Assembly (NCBI GenBank): GCA_030145435.1
Contig: JAQYVQ010000562.1
Location: 1-7,521 of the forward strand
Reading direction: 5' to 3'
Length of the DNA stretch: 7,521 nt
Origin: Syntrophobacteria bacterium
GTDB taxonomy: Bacteria > Desulfobacterota > DSWW01
Part shown: positions 1 to 6,771 of the stretch, piece by piece
Numbering within the stretch: position 1 is the first letter of the stretch
How the letters are laid out: each line of letters starts with the position of its first letter
The notes under the pieces: generated by a model
Database searches by the model: none
Told to the model about the DNA's origin: nothing
What the model saw: the letters and a program-made list of their open reading frames with translations, nothing else
Translations under genes and position numbers: made by a program

Positions 1-123
1 GCCGAACTGGTGTCGTGTCTGGCGGCATTCTCGCTGCGGGCTTCTGCTATCATCTTTGATATCCGCATGGGCCCACCCGGCGAGTTCATCCGGATCGGCA
101 AGACGGAGGGGGATCGGCGTTAG
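1..123 (+). CDS. C-terminal fragment of a membrane protein, possibly TRIC/UPF0126 channel family
   Basis: Frame 1 is open from the first base to a TAG at 121-123, giving 40 residues. The gene starts outside the window. The fragment begins with a hydrophobic stretch (LVSCLAAFSLRASAIIF), which looks like a last membrane helix, and ends in a short polar charged tail rich in Arg, Lys, Glu and Asp. The arrangement of a hydrophobic helix containing F-x-L-R, then A-I and a proline-containing tail resembles the end of TRIC/UPF0126 (YicG/YadS-like) cation-channel proteins. That match is from memory and weak. The stop lies 34 bases before the start of the next gene, so the two may share a transcript. 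That this is a real coding end is fairly likely, because the downstream ribosome site sits just after the stop. The family name is uncertain. Confidence 0.5.
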   Translation, partial: AELVSCLAAFSLRASAIIFDIRMGPPGEFIRIGKTEGDRR

Positions 124-157
124 ATCTTTTAACCGAATGAACGAGAGGGAAGACGAG

Positions 158-1048
158 ATGGTTGAAAACGTATCTGGAATTCTCAAACGAGCGAAGGTTC
201 TTGCTGCCGTGGCATTTGCCGGCTTGGCTTTCTGTGCATTCGCGCCGGCTGTGTCGGCAGAAACCGTAGAAGAAGGGCCTCTCAAGCGGAATGGCTGGGA
301 GATATCGGTCATTCCCTATCTGTGGGTGCCCTCAATCGACGGCACCATAACGCTCAGGGGGCAAAAGGAAGACGTGGATGTTAATCCCTTAAACATTGTG
401 GATGAGCTTTTGGAGGACCTTCAACTTGCTGTGATGGCGGATTTTGAAGTCCGCAAGGACCGGGTCGGACTGTTTGTCAGCACCTTCTTTATTGACGTGC
501 GAGCTGAAGAAAACAAGACGATCCTACCCGGCACCATTCTAGACGAAGACATCAAGGCCGATGTCACCATGGAAATCTTCATCATGGGATTTGGGGTCTA
601 TTATCAACTGGGGCCCTACGAACTTCGAAAAGGAGCGAGCGCCGGGACGCCGAGGGTAACCGTTGAGCCTTATCTTGGAGGGCGCTGGTCTGACATAGAC
701 GTCAAGCTTGACGTCATCGCCACTCGATCTCGATCCTTGCACGACGATGTGGCCTGGGCCGACCCTATGTTCGGTGCCAGAACCCTTTGGGAACTCAACC
801 CCCACTGGAACGTCGTGATCGGTGGGGATGTGGGCGGGTTTGGCGTCGGTTCTGACCTGGCCTGGTCAGTCACCGGTCTTGTGGGCTATCGGTTTCACTT
901 CTCCAAGCGAATCATGGGAAATGCGGTGTTGGGCTATCGGGCCCTGTACCAGGACTACGAGAGAGGCAGTGGAACCGACAAATTTGAGTATGACATAACC
1001 ATGCACGGGCCAGTCGCGGGGCTTAGCATCGGTTTTGGACAATGGTAA
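158..1048 (+). CDS. Secreted outer-membrane beta-barrel protein of unknown function
   Basis: 296 residues. The first ~34 form a clear Sec signal peptide: charged start with K10, R11 and K13, a hydrophobic core, and VSA before cleavage at about A34/E35. The mature part has many alternating hydrophobic and polar strands, few long helices, and ends in Gly-Phe-Gly-Gln-Trp. A terminal aromatic residue is usual for proteins inserted by the BAM complex. An early W-x-x-x-x-x-P-Y-L-W-x-P-x-x-D-G block (about residues 47-62) resembles an uncharacterised family of small outer-membrane proteins; I know no function for it. The frame stays open back to an ATG at 56, and another ATG lies at 137. I chose 158 because it follows a GAGAGGGA ribosome site (143-150), begins the signal peptide, and avoids overlap with the gene ending at 123. 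Substrate or partner unknown. Confidence 0.85.
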   Translation: MVENVSGILKRAKVLAAVAFAGLAFCAFAPAVSAETVEEGPLKRNGWEISVIPYLWVPSIDGTITLRGQKEDVDVNPLNIVDELLEDLQLAVMADFEVRKDRVGLFVSTFFIDVRAEENKTILPGTILDEDIKADVTMEIFIMGFGVYYQLGPYELRKGASAGTPRVTVEPYLGGRWSDIDVKLDVIATRSRSLHDDVAWADPMFGARTLWELNPHWNVVIGGDVGGFGVGSDLAWSVTGLVGYRFHFSKRIMGNAVLGYRALYQDYERGSGTDKFEYDITMHGPVAGLSIGFGQW

Positions 1049-1066
1049 GAGAATAAAGGGAGGAGG

Positions 1067-1102
1067 CGCGCAAGGAGCGCGAAACTGGGGAGGACTCCCC
1101 GG
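1067..1102 (+). other. Two adjacent short hairpins between barrel gene and marC-like gene
   Basis: CGCGC (1067-1071) pairs with GCGCG (1077-1081) around a 5-base loop. Directly after it, CTGGGGA (1085-1091) pairs with TCCCCGG (1096-1102, one G-T pair) around a 4-base loop. They lie 19-54 bases after the barrel gene stop. Neither is followed by a T run, so they are not classical intrinsic terminators. They may protect or separate the upstream message from marC. Confidence 0.3.
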
Positions 1103-1173
1103 GGCAGCCATCAACGGAAGAGGTGCCAGGGCCCTTTTTCGTAATCTTGAAAAGAAAAAGGGAGAACGCTCCA

Positions 1174-1812
1174 GTGGACAGTTTGATAGGGCATGCTCTT
1201 TCCGTCTTCATGGGGTTTTTTGCCATCATGAACCCGCTCCCGAACATACCGATCTTCCTCAGCCTGACTGCGGACGATACGCCCGAAGTCAGAAAGCGTG
1301 TTGCGGCGAAAGCGTTGGTGATCGCGTTTCTCGTGACCGCGGTGTTCTGCCTGTTGGGCAAGATGATCTTTCACCTGTTCGGCATCACCCTTCCGGCGTT
1401 TCGGATCGCCGGCGGGGTCCTGGTGGCAATGATCGGATTCCAGATGCTCCACGGCAAGCAGTCGAGCGTTCACCATCCGGCCGGGGAGGATCAGAAGGTG
1501 AGCGAGGAGGCGGCTATGAGTGTCGCGGTGACCCCCCTGGCCGTACCGATTCTTGCCGGCCCGGGCTTGATCACAACGGCAATGAACTTCGCTTCCACCG
1601 GCGGCATAGAGGAGATAATGATCACGATCGTAGCTCTTGCCGCCATCTGCCTGATTGTGTACGGGGCTTTCGTTTCCAGCCAGCGTCTCCTGGGCATTCT
1701 GGGCCAGGCAGGGTTGGACGTAATTACGCGAATCATGGGTCTGATTCTGGCCGTCATCGGGGTTCAGATGCTGATCCAGGGCATTTCCGGTGCCATCGCA
1801 GCGGGCGCATGA
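1174..1812 (+). CDS. MarC family (UPF0056) integral inner-membrane protein
   Basis: 212 residues from a GTG start, the usual length of MarC/YhgN/YchE proteins. It is mostly hydrophobic, with about six membrane segments in two halves. The first half carries the family signature NPLPNIP at residues 20-26, and the second half carries TPLAVPILAGPG at about 120-131. A charged loop rich in His, Glu, Lys and Gln separates them (about 92-114). The biochemical role of the family is not established; the old link of MarC to multiple antibiotic resistance was not upheld. An earlier in-frame GTG at 1123 would add a basic 17-residue extension unlike the family. I prefer 1174 because AAAGGGAG (1157-1164) sits 9 bases before it and the product then begins right at the first membrane helix, as in relatives. 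It is followed 78 bases later by cardiolipin synthase. Confidence 0.88.
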   Translation: MDSLIGHALSVFMGFFAIMNPLPNIPIFLSLTADDTPEVRKRVAAKALVIAFLVTAVFCLLGKMIFHLFGITLPAFRIAGGVLVAMIGFQMLHGKQSSVHHPAGEDQKVSEEAAMSVAVTPLAVPILAGPGLITTAMNFASTGGIEEIMITIVALAAICLIVYGAFVSSQRLLGILGQAGLDVITRIMGLILAVIGVQMLIQGISGAIAAGA

Positions 1813-1828
1813 GCAGCGCGGCGCTCAT
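1809..1828 (+). other. Hairpin spanning the marC-like stop codon
   Basis: ATGAGC (1809-1814) is the exact reverse complement of GCTCAT (1823-1828), with an 8-base GC-rich loop. The stem includes the TGA stop (1810-1812). There is no T run after it, so it is not a standard terminator. It may be chance. Confidence 0.2.
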
Positions 1829-1890
1829 CCTGCCGGTGGGCTAGTGATCTGCCGACAGCCCGATCTCCCTCATGAGAAGAACGGGTACGT

Positions 1891-3345
1891 ATGAGTGAAG
1901 GTATATCTACAGGGGCCATCTTTCTGACCCTGCACGTCCTAATCCAGGTCGGGCTCATCATGAGGGTGCTGTTGCGACCTCATCGGGACCCGGCTTCGCG
2001 GATCGCCTGGGTAGTGGTTATCATCGCCTTGCCGGGGCTGGGCATCCTGGCTTACATCCTGTTGGGAGAAACGAACATCGGCCGACGCCGCGTGGGGCGG
2101 ATGCACGAGGTCCTCTCACGGCTGCCAGATGTGGCCGACGCTGCAGGGGCGGATGCAACGAATCTGCAGGTCCAGGTGCCGGAACGCTACGCGCACCTGT
2201 TTCAACTCGGAAAATCGGTCAACGGCTTCGACCCGGTGGGCGGCAACCGGGCGCACTTGATGCAGGATTCGAACGCGACCATCGCAGCCATGGTGGCCGA
2301 CATCGATGTCGCCAAGGACCATGTCCATCTGCTGTTCTACATCTGGCTTCCGGACAACAACGGCTGCAAGGTGGTGGAGGCGCTGAAGCGAGCTACTGCA
2401 CGCGGCGTCACCTGCCGGGCCATGCCGGACGGTCTTGGCTCGCACATCATGATCGGGTCGGAACACTGGCAGGACATGCGTGATGCGGGCGTCCGCCTGA
2501 CCAGCGCCTTGCCGATCGGCAACCCGCTGTTGCGGGCCCTGAAGGGTCGGATCGACCTTCGCAATCACCGCAAAATCGTCGTCATAGACAATCACATCAC
2601 CTATTGCGGAAGCCAGAATTGTGCTGACCCGGAGTTTCGTGTCAAGGCAAAGTATGCGCCGTGGGTGGACGCCATGATGCGCTTCGAGGGACCTATCGCC
2701 CGCCAGAACCAATACCTGTTCGCCAGCGACTGGGAGGCCGGAACGGGCGAAGATATCAGCCATCTGCTAAAGCAGCCCCTCCCGCCGGCTCAGCCCGGAG
2801 TGCCGGCGCAGGTGATCGGGACTGGGCCCACAGTTCGCTACTCCGCCATGCCCGAGATGTTCGAGTCGCTGATGTACACCGCCCGCCGCGAGTTGGTCAT
2901 CTCGACTCCGTACTACGTTCCCGACGAGCCCATGCAGGCTGCGCTGTGTGCGAGTGCCCGCCGCGGGGTCGATACCACCATTATTTTTCCTGCGAGGAAC
3001 GACTCATGGATCGTCGGTGCAGCAAGTCGAAGTTATTACGGCGATCTGCTCGCTGCCGGTGTCCGCATCTTCGAATACGAGGGCGGGCTATTGCATACCA
3101 AGTCCCTGACCCTTGACAGGGAAGTAACGCTGATTGGTTCCGCTAACATGGACCGCAGAAGCTTCGAACTCAATTACGAGAACAACATCTTGTTCTACGA
3201 CAGGTCGCTGACTGCCGACATGCGTGAACGGCAGGAAAGCTACATCGCCAAATCCAAACCGATCACTGGCGAAATGGTGGAGCGCTTGACCTGGCGCCGC
3301 CGGCTCTGGAACAATGCCATTGCCATGCTCGGGCCTGTGCTGTGA
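1891..3345 (+). CDS. cls: Cardiolipin synthase (ClsA-type, phospholipase D superfamily)
   Basis: 484 residues, close to E. coli ClsA (486). Family knowledge: bacterial Cls joins two phosphatidylglycerol molecules to give cardiolipin and glycerol at the inner membrane. The sequence shows two N-terminal membrane helices (about 9-27 and 37-58) separated by the typical HRDPASRIAW block, then two phospholipase D domains. The first active-site motif is HRKIVVID (H226, K228, D233), followed by a Gly-Ser pair at 240-241. The second is HTKSLTLD (H402, K404, D409), followed by GSANMDRRS (416-424). Both HKD sets are complete, so the enzyme should be active. The ATG at 1891 is preceded by a modest GAGAAG ribosome site (1874-1879, 11 bases away). 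It follows marC by 78 bases on the same strand and could be cotranscribed. I cannot separate ClsA from ClsB/C subfunctions by sequence alone, but the length and the N-terminal helices favour ClsA. Confidence 0.95.
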   Translation: MSEGISTGAIFLTLHVLIQVGLIMRVLLRPHRDPASRIAWVVVIIALPGLGILAYILLGETNIGRRRVGRMHEVLSRLPDVADAAGADATNLQVQVPERYAHLFQLGKSVNGFDPVGGNRAHLMQDSNATIAAMVADIDVAKDHVHLLFYIWLPDNNGCKVVEALKRATARGVTCRAMPDGLGSHIMIGSEHWQDMRDAGVRLTSALPIGNPLLRALKGRIDLRNHRKIVVIDNHITYCGSQNCADPEFRVKAKYAPWVDAMMRFEGPIARQNQYLFASDWEAGTGEDISHLLKQPLPPAQPGVPAQVIGTGPTVRYSAMPEMFESLMYTARRELVISTPYYVPDEPMQAALCASARRGVDTTIIFPARNDSWIVGAASRSYYGDLLAAGVRIFEYEGGLLHTKSLTLDREVTLIGSANMDRRSFELNYENNILFYDRSLTADMRERQESYIAKSKPITGEMVERLTWRRRLWNNAIAMLGPVL

Positions 3346-3349
3346 ACCC

Positions 3350-3409
3350 GTACCTGCCAAGTCGCCGGTTCAGCCAACCCGCCGCCGCAGGTGGCCGGCA
3401 TTAAGGTAC
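3350..3409 (+). repeat. Imperfect ~60-base inverted repeat after cls
   Basis: GTACCT (3350-3355) pairs with AGGTAC (3404-3409). Nested inside, GCCGG (3364-3368) pairs with CCGGC (3395-3399). The arms are separated by small internal loops of 8 and 4 bases, with a ~26-base apical region. It begins 5 bases after the cls stop. No T run follows, so it may act as an mRNA 3'-end structure, or it may be a remnant repeat. Confidence 0.3.
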
Positions 3410-3414
3410 GCTAC

Positions 3415-3540
3415 ATGTGCTCTTTCCTCCAAAACGAATACTTCGACCTCGCCGCAGGGCTTGGTTTTTACGTCACGGACATCAACCTGGATCTGGAGAC
3501 CGAAGATGCCGTAGAGGGGGAAGGGTGGAGGAGTAATTGA
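3415..3540 (+). CDS. Possible small ORF or gene remnant, 41 residues
   Basis: ATG at 3415 to TGA at 3540, with AAGG (3403-3406) 8 bases upstream. The peptide is acidic and contains EYFDLAAGLGFYVTDINLDL, which reads like one or two amphipathic beta-strands of an outer-membrane barrel, or a decayed piece of one. The frame is the same as that of cls and stays open all the way from the cls stop (3343-3345), so this could also be a former C-terminal extension or a fragment of an older gene. The frame stops 36 bases before the next start. I do not recognise a family. It may not be translated. Confidence 0.25.
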   Translation: MCSFLQNEYFDLAAGLGFYVTDINLDLETEDAVEGEGWRSN

Positions 3541-3576
3541 AGAAGGTCCCTGACACCTTTAGGGAAGGAGTTTCTC

Positions 3577-5355
3577 ATGATACGGAAAGCACATCGGTTC
3601 ATGCCATCGGCTCTGCTCCTCATGATCCTCCCCATGTTGTTGAACGCGGGTTGCGGGCCCTCTAAGTACACGGTCGCCTTCAGCGAATACACCCTTCCTT
3701 TCGTCACCGTGAGAGAGGCGGATTTCCGCTGCGGACCGGTGGATCTCCCCCTGACAGAGGAAAGCAGGGGGAAGATCGCGACATTCTTACAAAGGGGTGG
3801 CAATTGGGGCAACTACGAATTCCTCGATTACAACACGCCCACCTATTACGAGAAACTCCTTGACCTGTTGTCCGACCCGAAATTTCTCCACAGCAGCAAT
3901 TTCAGAGAGGAGACGGCGATCGATCAGGTTTCGGCACAAATGAAGCCGTGGTTCCACAACCCGATCATCTACCAGATTATCGATGGCACGAAGCAGCATC
4001 CTTCTGTTCCCAACCCGATCTGCGTTGCCGACGGAAAGTACTGGTGGATCTTCTACACGGGAAAGAGACTCGCAGACAGCGGAGATCTCGAGATCACAAA
4101 GGTACTGATCAATGCGCCTCTATCGAGGACGATGAAGCACTATCAAAAGATCAAGGAGGCCGCCACGGTTTCTCCCGCAAAGGATTTGGCGGGAAAGGGC
4201 CCTCCGCAGACGTACGCCGATGCGAAGAAAGAACCGAAGACCCCGCAGGACATGCATAGCGCTCTTGTGCGGCACCTCATGCAGGTGTCTGACGTGCAGT
4301 TGGTGGCACGATTGAAGGATGCCCGGCTCGGGCACGCGGCGGCTCACGGCGTCCGGGTCTTCATCCCGGATGTGCATTTGCTCAGTAAGGACCGGGTCAA
4401 GGACTTCAAATACGCCACCAACTATGTGGATGTCTTGACCGAGGTGGCCGGAAAACTGATCAGCTTCAAACAGGCTGCCACGGGTGTAGGCGTTCCGGTG
4501 ACGGTTTATCAACTAGGGGATTTTGTTGATCTGTGGCGCGAAGACCCGATGTATTTCAAGATGAAAAAGGCGGCGGAAAAGACGGAACTCAATGTTCAGA
4601 AGGTATTGGAGAGCCACTTGACTCTCACCCAGCGGCTCTTCGGACCGGAACTCGGGACCCGGCGAGTGCTGGGAAACCATGATTTCGACATCCATGAGCT
4701 CGAGACCGGCATAGGTGTGGAATTGCGTTACTACTTTCCTTATGACCGAGAGAGCTATCCGGTTGCAGTCGCCCTTCACGGGGATGTATTTGATACCCGC
4801 GAGAGGCGCATGAGTGAATGGCTAGAGCACGCTGGCGTGTATCACTTCGGGCCCAAGGTCGAGCAGAAGGTGTACGACCTCGAAGACCTGTCAGCGAAGA
4901 TCGTTCAAGATCATCAGGGCAAGGACTACAAGGATCACATTCAACTCGCAGAACCGGCGTCCCTCGGCAAGTCGGCCCACGTTAGGGATGAGCGGAACCT
5001 GTTGAAAGAGGAGCTGGCCCAGAGCCGCTTCAACGTTAAGGTAGCGGGAGACCCCAGCGTTCCGGAGGGCCTGTTCAAGTTCCTTCCCGAAGCAGAGTAC
5101 GTAGCCGGCATCATTAACGATCAAACCGGCTGGGACCTGCGTTTGGTCGTGATCGGGCACACCCACCATGCGCGGATCGCGGTGGATGAGAGGGCCGAAA
5201 AGGACGGTGGGTCGAAAAGGGGATTCTTTGCGTTGGTGGATTGTGGGGCCTGGCTGGAATCAGGCAACCTCGGTGGGCAGATCGTGCGTAACGCCCAGAT
5301 AGGGGTTCTCTACGACAACGACGTACGGATCTATCAGCTTTCCCCAAAACAATGA
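3577..5355 (+). CDS. Exported lipoprotein with calcineurin-like metallophosphoesterase domain
   Basis: 592 residues. The ATG follows a strong AGGGAAGGAG ribosome site (3561-3570, 6 bases away). An N-terminal hydrophobic stretch ends in LLNAGC, so C26 is the likely lipidated residue; Asn at -3 is unusual for a lipobox. Residues ~27-250 form a region I do not recognise, rich in Trp, Tyr and Pro. Residues ~260-560 carry every metallophosphatase motif: D265-x-H267 (PDVH), G314-D315-x-x-D318 (LGDFVDLW), G366-N-H-D369, H401-G-D, and G527-H-T-H-H531. These bind two metal ions and cleave phosphoesters in this superfamily. The spelling of the motifs (LGDxxDxW, HGD, GHTH) is close to LpxH-like hydrolases. 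About 125 residues separate HGD from GHTH, a long insert that looks largely helical and charged. The substrate is unknown. The stop overlaps the earliest possible start of the downstream porin, suggesting an operon. Activity is likely; LpxH function itself is unlikely because the protein is exported. Confidence 0.85.
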   Translation: MIRKAHRFMPSALLLMILPMLLNAGCGPSKYTVAFSEYTLPFVTVREADFRCGPVDLPLTEESRGKIATFLQRGGNWGNYEFLDYNTPTYYEKLLDLLSDPKFLHSSNFREETAIDQVSAQMKPWFHNPIIYQIIDGTKQHPSVPNPICVADGKYWWIFYTGKRLADSGDLEITKVLINAPLSRTMKHYQKIKEAATVSPAKDLAGKGPPQTYADAKKEPKTPQDMHSALVRHLMQVSDVQLVARLKDARLGHAAAHGVRVFIPDVHLLSKDRVKDFKYATNYVDVLTEVAGKLISFKQAATGVGVPVTVYQLGDFVDLWREDPMYFKMKKAAEKTELNVQKVLESHLTLTQRLFGPELGTRRVLGNHDFDIHELETGIGVELRYYFPYDRESYPVAVALHGDVFDTRERRMSEWLEHAGVYHFGPKVEQKVYDLEDLSAKIVQDHQGKDYKDHIQLAEPASLGKSAHVRDERNLLKEELAQSRFNVKVAGDPSVPEGLFKFLPEAEYVAGIINDQTGWDLRLVVIGHTHHARIAVDERAEKDGGSKRGFFALVDCGAWLESGNLGGQIVRNAQIGVLYDNDVRIYQLSPKQ

Positions 5356-5414
5356 GGCTGTGCTGGAAAAACGCTATGGCGCTACTCATAGCAGCCAAAG
5401 CTAGGAATGCCGTT

Positions 5415-6743
5415 ATGAAGCGTTTGGCATATATCCTAACTCGGTGGGTTCCTCTGACACTCCTCATTTGTTTATTGCCACTCTCGAAGGAAGCGTCTTC
5501 ACAGGTGGATACCCGGCATCAGGAATCCTCCACGGCCAAGGCGGAAAGTGGCCCGGGAAAACCATCCGTCGGGACAAAGTCCGGCTACCAACATACCGGC
5601 ATTGAGGGACCAACCAGCGTCGGCGCCGAACTCCGGCACGCCGACGAAATCAAGGAGTCTTCGTTCCGGCTCACCGGTATCGATAAGGCCTCGAACCCCT
5701 GGTATGACTTCAAGAAACGAGCAAATGATAAAGTTGGCTTGCAGTTCGGGGTTCATTATGCCGCGCTTTATCAGGGAGCAACTTCCAGCCTGGGGGAGCA
5801 GCAAGCCGCCTCCGGGAAACTGGATCTCTCGATGCAATGGACATTATTGGGGCGGAAGACGGGATATGCAGGCACTTTGGTCGGTAAAGTCGAGTATCGC
5901 CATCGCCTGGGCACCCAAATCCCACCCTCTGAACTCGCACAAGAACTGGGCGCTCTGGTCACGACCGCGTACACCTACAGTGACTGGGGTCTGGGAGTCC
6001 CAATTCTCTACTGGCGTCAACAATTCCTCACGAACCGTCTTCAGGTCGCCGTGGGAAAGATCGATCCCACGGATTTCTTTGACCAGATGAAGCTTGCCAC
6101 GGCGCAGACCGGCTTCTTGAATGGCTTCTTCCAGGTGAGTCCCACGATCGCCTTTCCGGATCAGGGACTGGGCGCGGTGGCAGGGGCGATGCCCACAGAT
6201 CAGCTGTACGTCCTGGCTGGAGTGAGCGATGCCAATGGCGATCCGACCCGCGCCGGGTTCGACACCTTCTTTGAAGATTCCGAATACTTTACTGCGGCCG
6301 AGGTCGGCTATTTCAGTTCCTACGAACAACGGTACTACGACAACATCCATGTCACTGCCTGGCATGTGGATGAGCGTGAGACGGCCAAGACCCCCGAAGG
6401 ATGGGGCGTTTCAGCCTCGGTTAGTTGGCTTTGGGGAGACCGGTGGCTGCCTTTTCTTCGTGGAGGTTACTCGGAGGGTGAAGCTGCACCGTTACAGGGA
6501 GCCGTGAGTGCAGGTCTCGGAATACGATTCAGTACCCACGATGTGCTCGGGGTTGGGTTGGGCTGGGGACGCCCCTCGGACAGAACGCTAAACGACGAGT
6601 ACGTGGCAGAACTCTTCTACAGGCTGCAATTGACCCAGCGCCTGGCCATTACTCCAGATGTTCAGGTCATTGTCGACCCTCCTCTCAATCCCGACGAAGA
6701 CGTAATCGGCGTGTTTGGCATAAGAGGAAGACTCTCATTCTAA
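5415..6743 (+). CDS. OprB-family carbohydrate-selective outer-membrane porin
   Basis: 442 residues from ATG 5415. A signal peptide spans about residues 1-29 (basic MKR start, hydrophobic core, AxS before cleavage). A ~45-residue Ser/Gly/Pro/Lys-rich linker follows, then a beta-barrel ending in Phe (LSF). The block VGKIDPTDFFDQMKL, then FLNGFF, the aromatic and proline spacing after it, and AGVSDANGDPTRAGFDT are typical of the OprB (PF04966) family, which lets sugars through the outer membrane. The sugar specificity cannot be read from the sequence. The frame opens at ATG 5352, overlapping the stop of the phosphoesterase as ATGA, and has another ATG at 5376. I prefer 5415 because it has TAGGA 8 bases upstream and gives a clean signal peptide, while 5352 has no ribosome site. 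Either way the gap from the upstream gene is under 60 bases, which fits one operon. No clear terminator follows. Confidence 0.85.
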   Translation: MKRLAYILTRWVPLTLLICLLPLSKEASSQVDTRHQESSTAKAESGPGKPSVGTKSGYQHTGIEGPTSVGAELRHADEIKESSFRLTGIDKASNPWYDFKKRANDKVGLQFGVHYAALYQGATSSLGEQQAASGKLDLSMQWTLLGRKTGYAGTLVGKVEYRHRLGTQIPPSELAQELGALVTTAYTYSDWGLGVPILYWRQQFLTNRLQVAVGKIDPTDFFDQMKLATAQTGFLNGFFQVSPTIAFPDQGLGAVAGAMPTDQLYVLAGVSDANGDPTRAGFDTFFEDSEYFTAAEVGYFSSYEQRYYDNIHVTAWHVDERETAKTPEGWGVSASVSWLWGDRWLPFLRGGYSEGEAAPLQGAVSAGLGIRFSTHDVLGVGLGWGRPSDRTLNDEYVAELFYRLQLTQRLAITPDVQVIVDPPLNPDEDVIGVFGIRGRLSF

Positions 6744-6771
6744 GAGATGGTAAGCACGCTCTACGGAAAGA

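Noticed and set aside
1129..1139. Intrinsic terminator at GGGCCC followed by TTTTT
   Set aside because: The GGGCCC palindrome has no loop and no longer stem partner close by, so it cannot form a normal terminator hairpin.
1123..1173. Upstream GTG start for the MarC protein
   Set aside because: It would add 17 mostly basic residues before the first helix; the ribosome site at 1157-1164 and family N-termini favour GTG 1174.
1035..1844. Long + strand ORF of 269 codons over marC
   Set aside because: Its translation is Arg/Gly/Ser/His-rich with no membrane segments, while another frame in the same place gives a clear MarC protein. It is a shadow.
2116..2763. Minus strand ORF of 215 codons inside cls
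   Set aside because: Antisense to the catalytic core of an intact cardiolipin synthase; no recognisable domain.
3577..5355. Calling the lipoprotein a true LpxH
   Set aside because: LpxH is about 240 residues and acts on the cytoplasmic side of the inner membrane; this protein is 592 residues with an export signal and extra regions. Only the motif style is shared.
5548..6090. + strand ORF of 180 codons inside the porin
   Set aside because: Alternative frame of a recognised porin; product is Ser/Pro/Arg-rich with no domain.
5844..6365. Minus strand ORF of 173 codons inside the porin
   Set aside because: Antisense to conserved OprB blocks; composition reflects the complementary codons.
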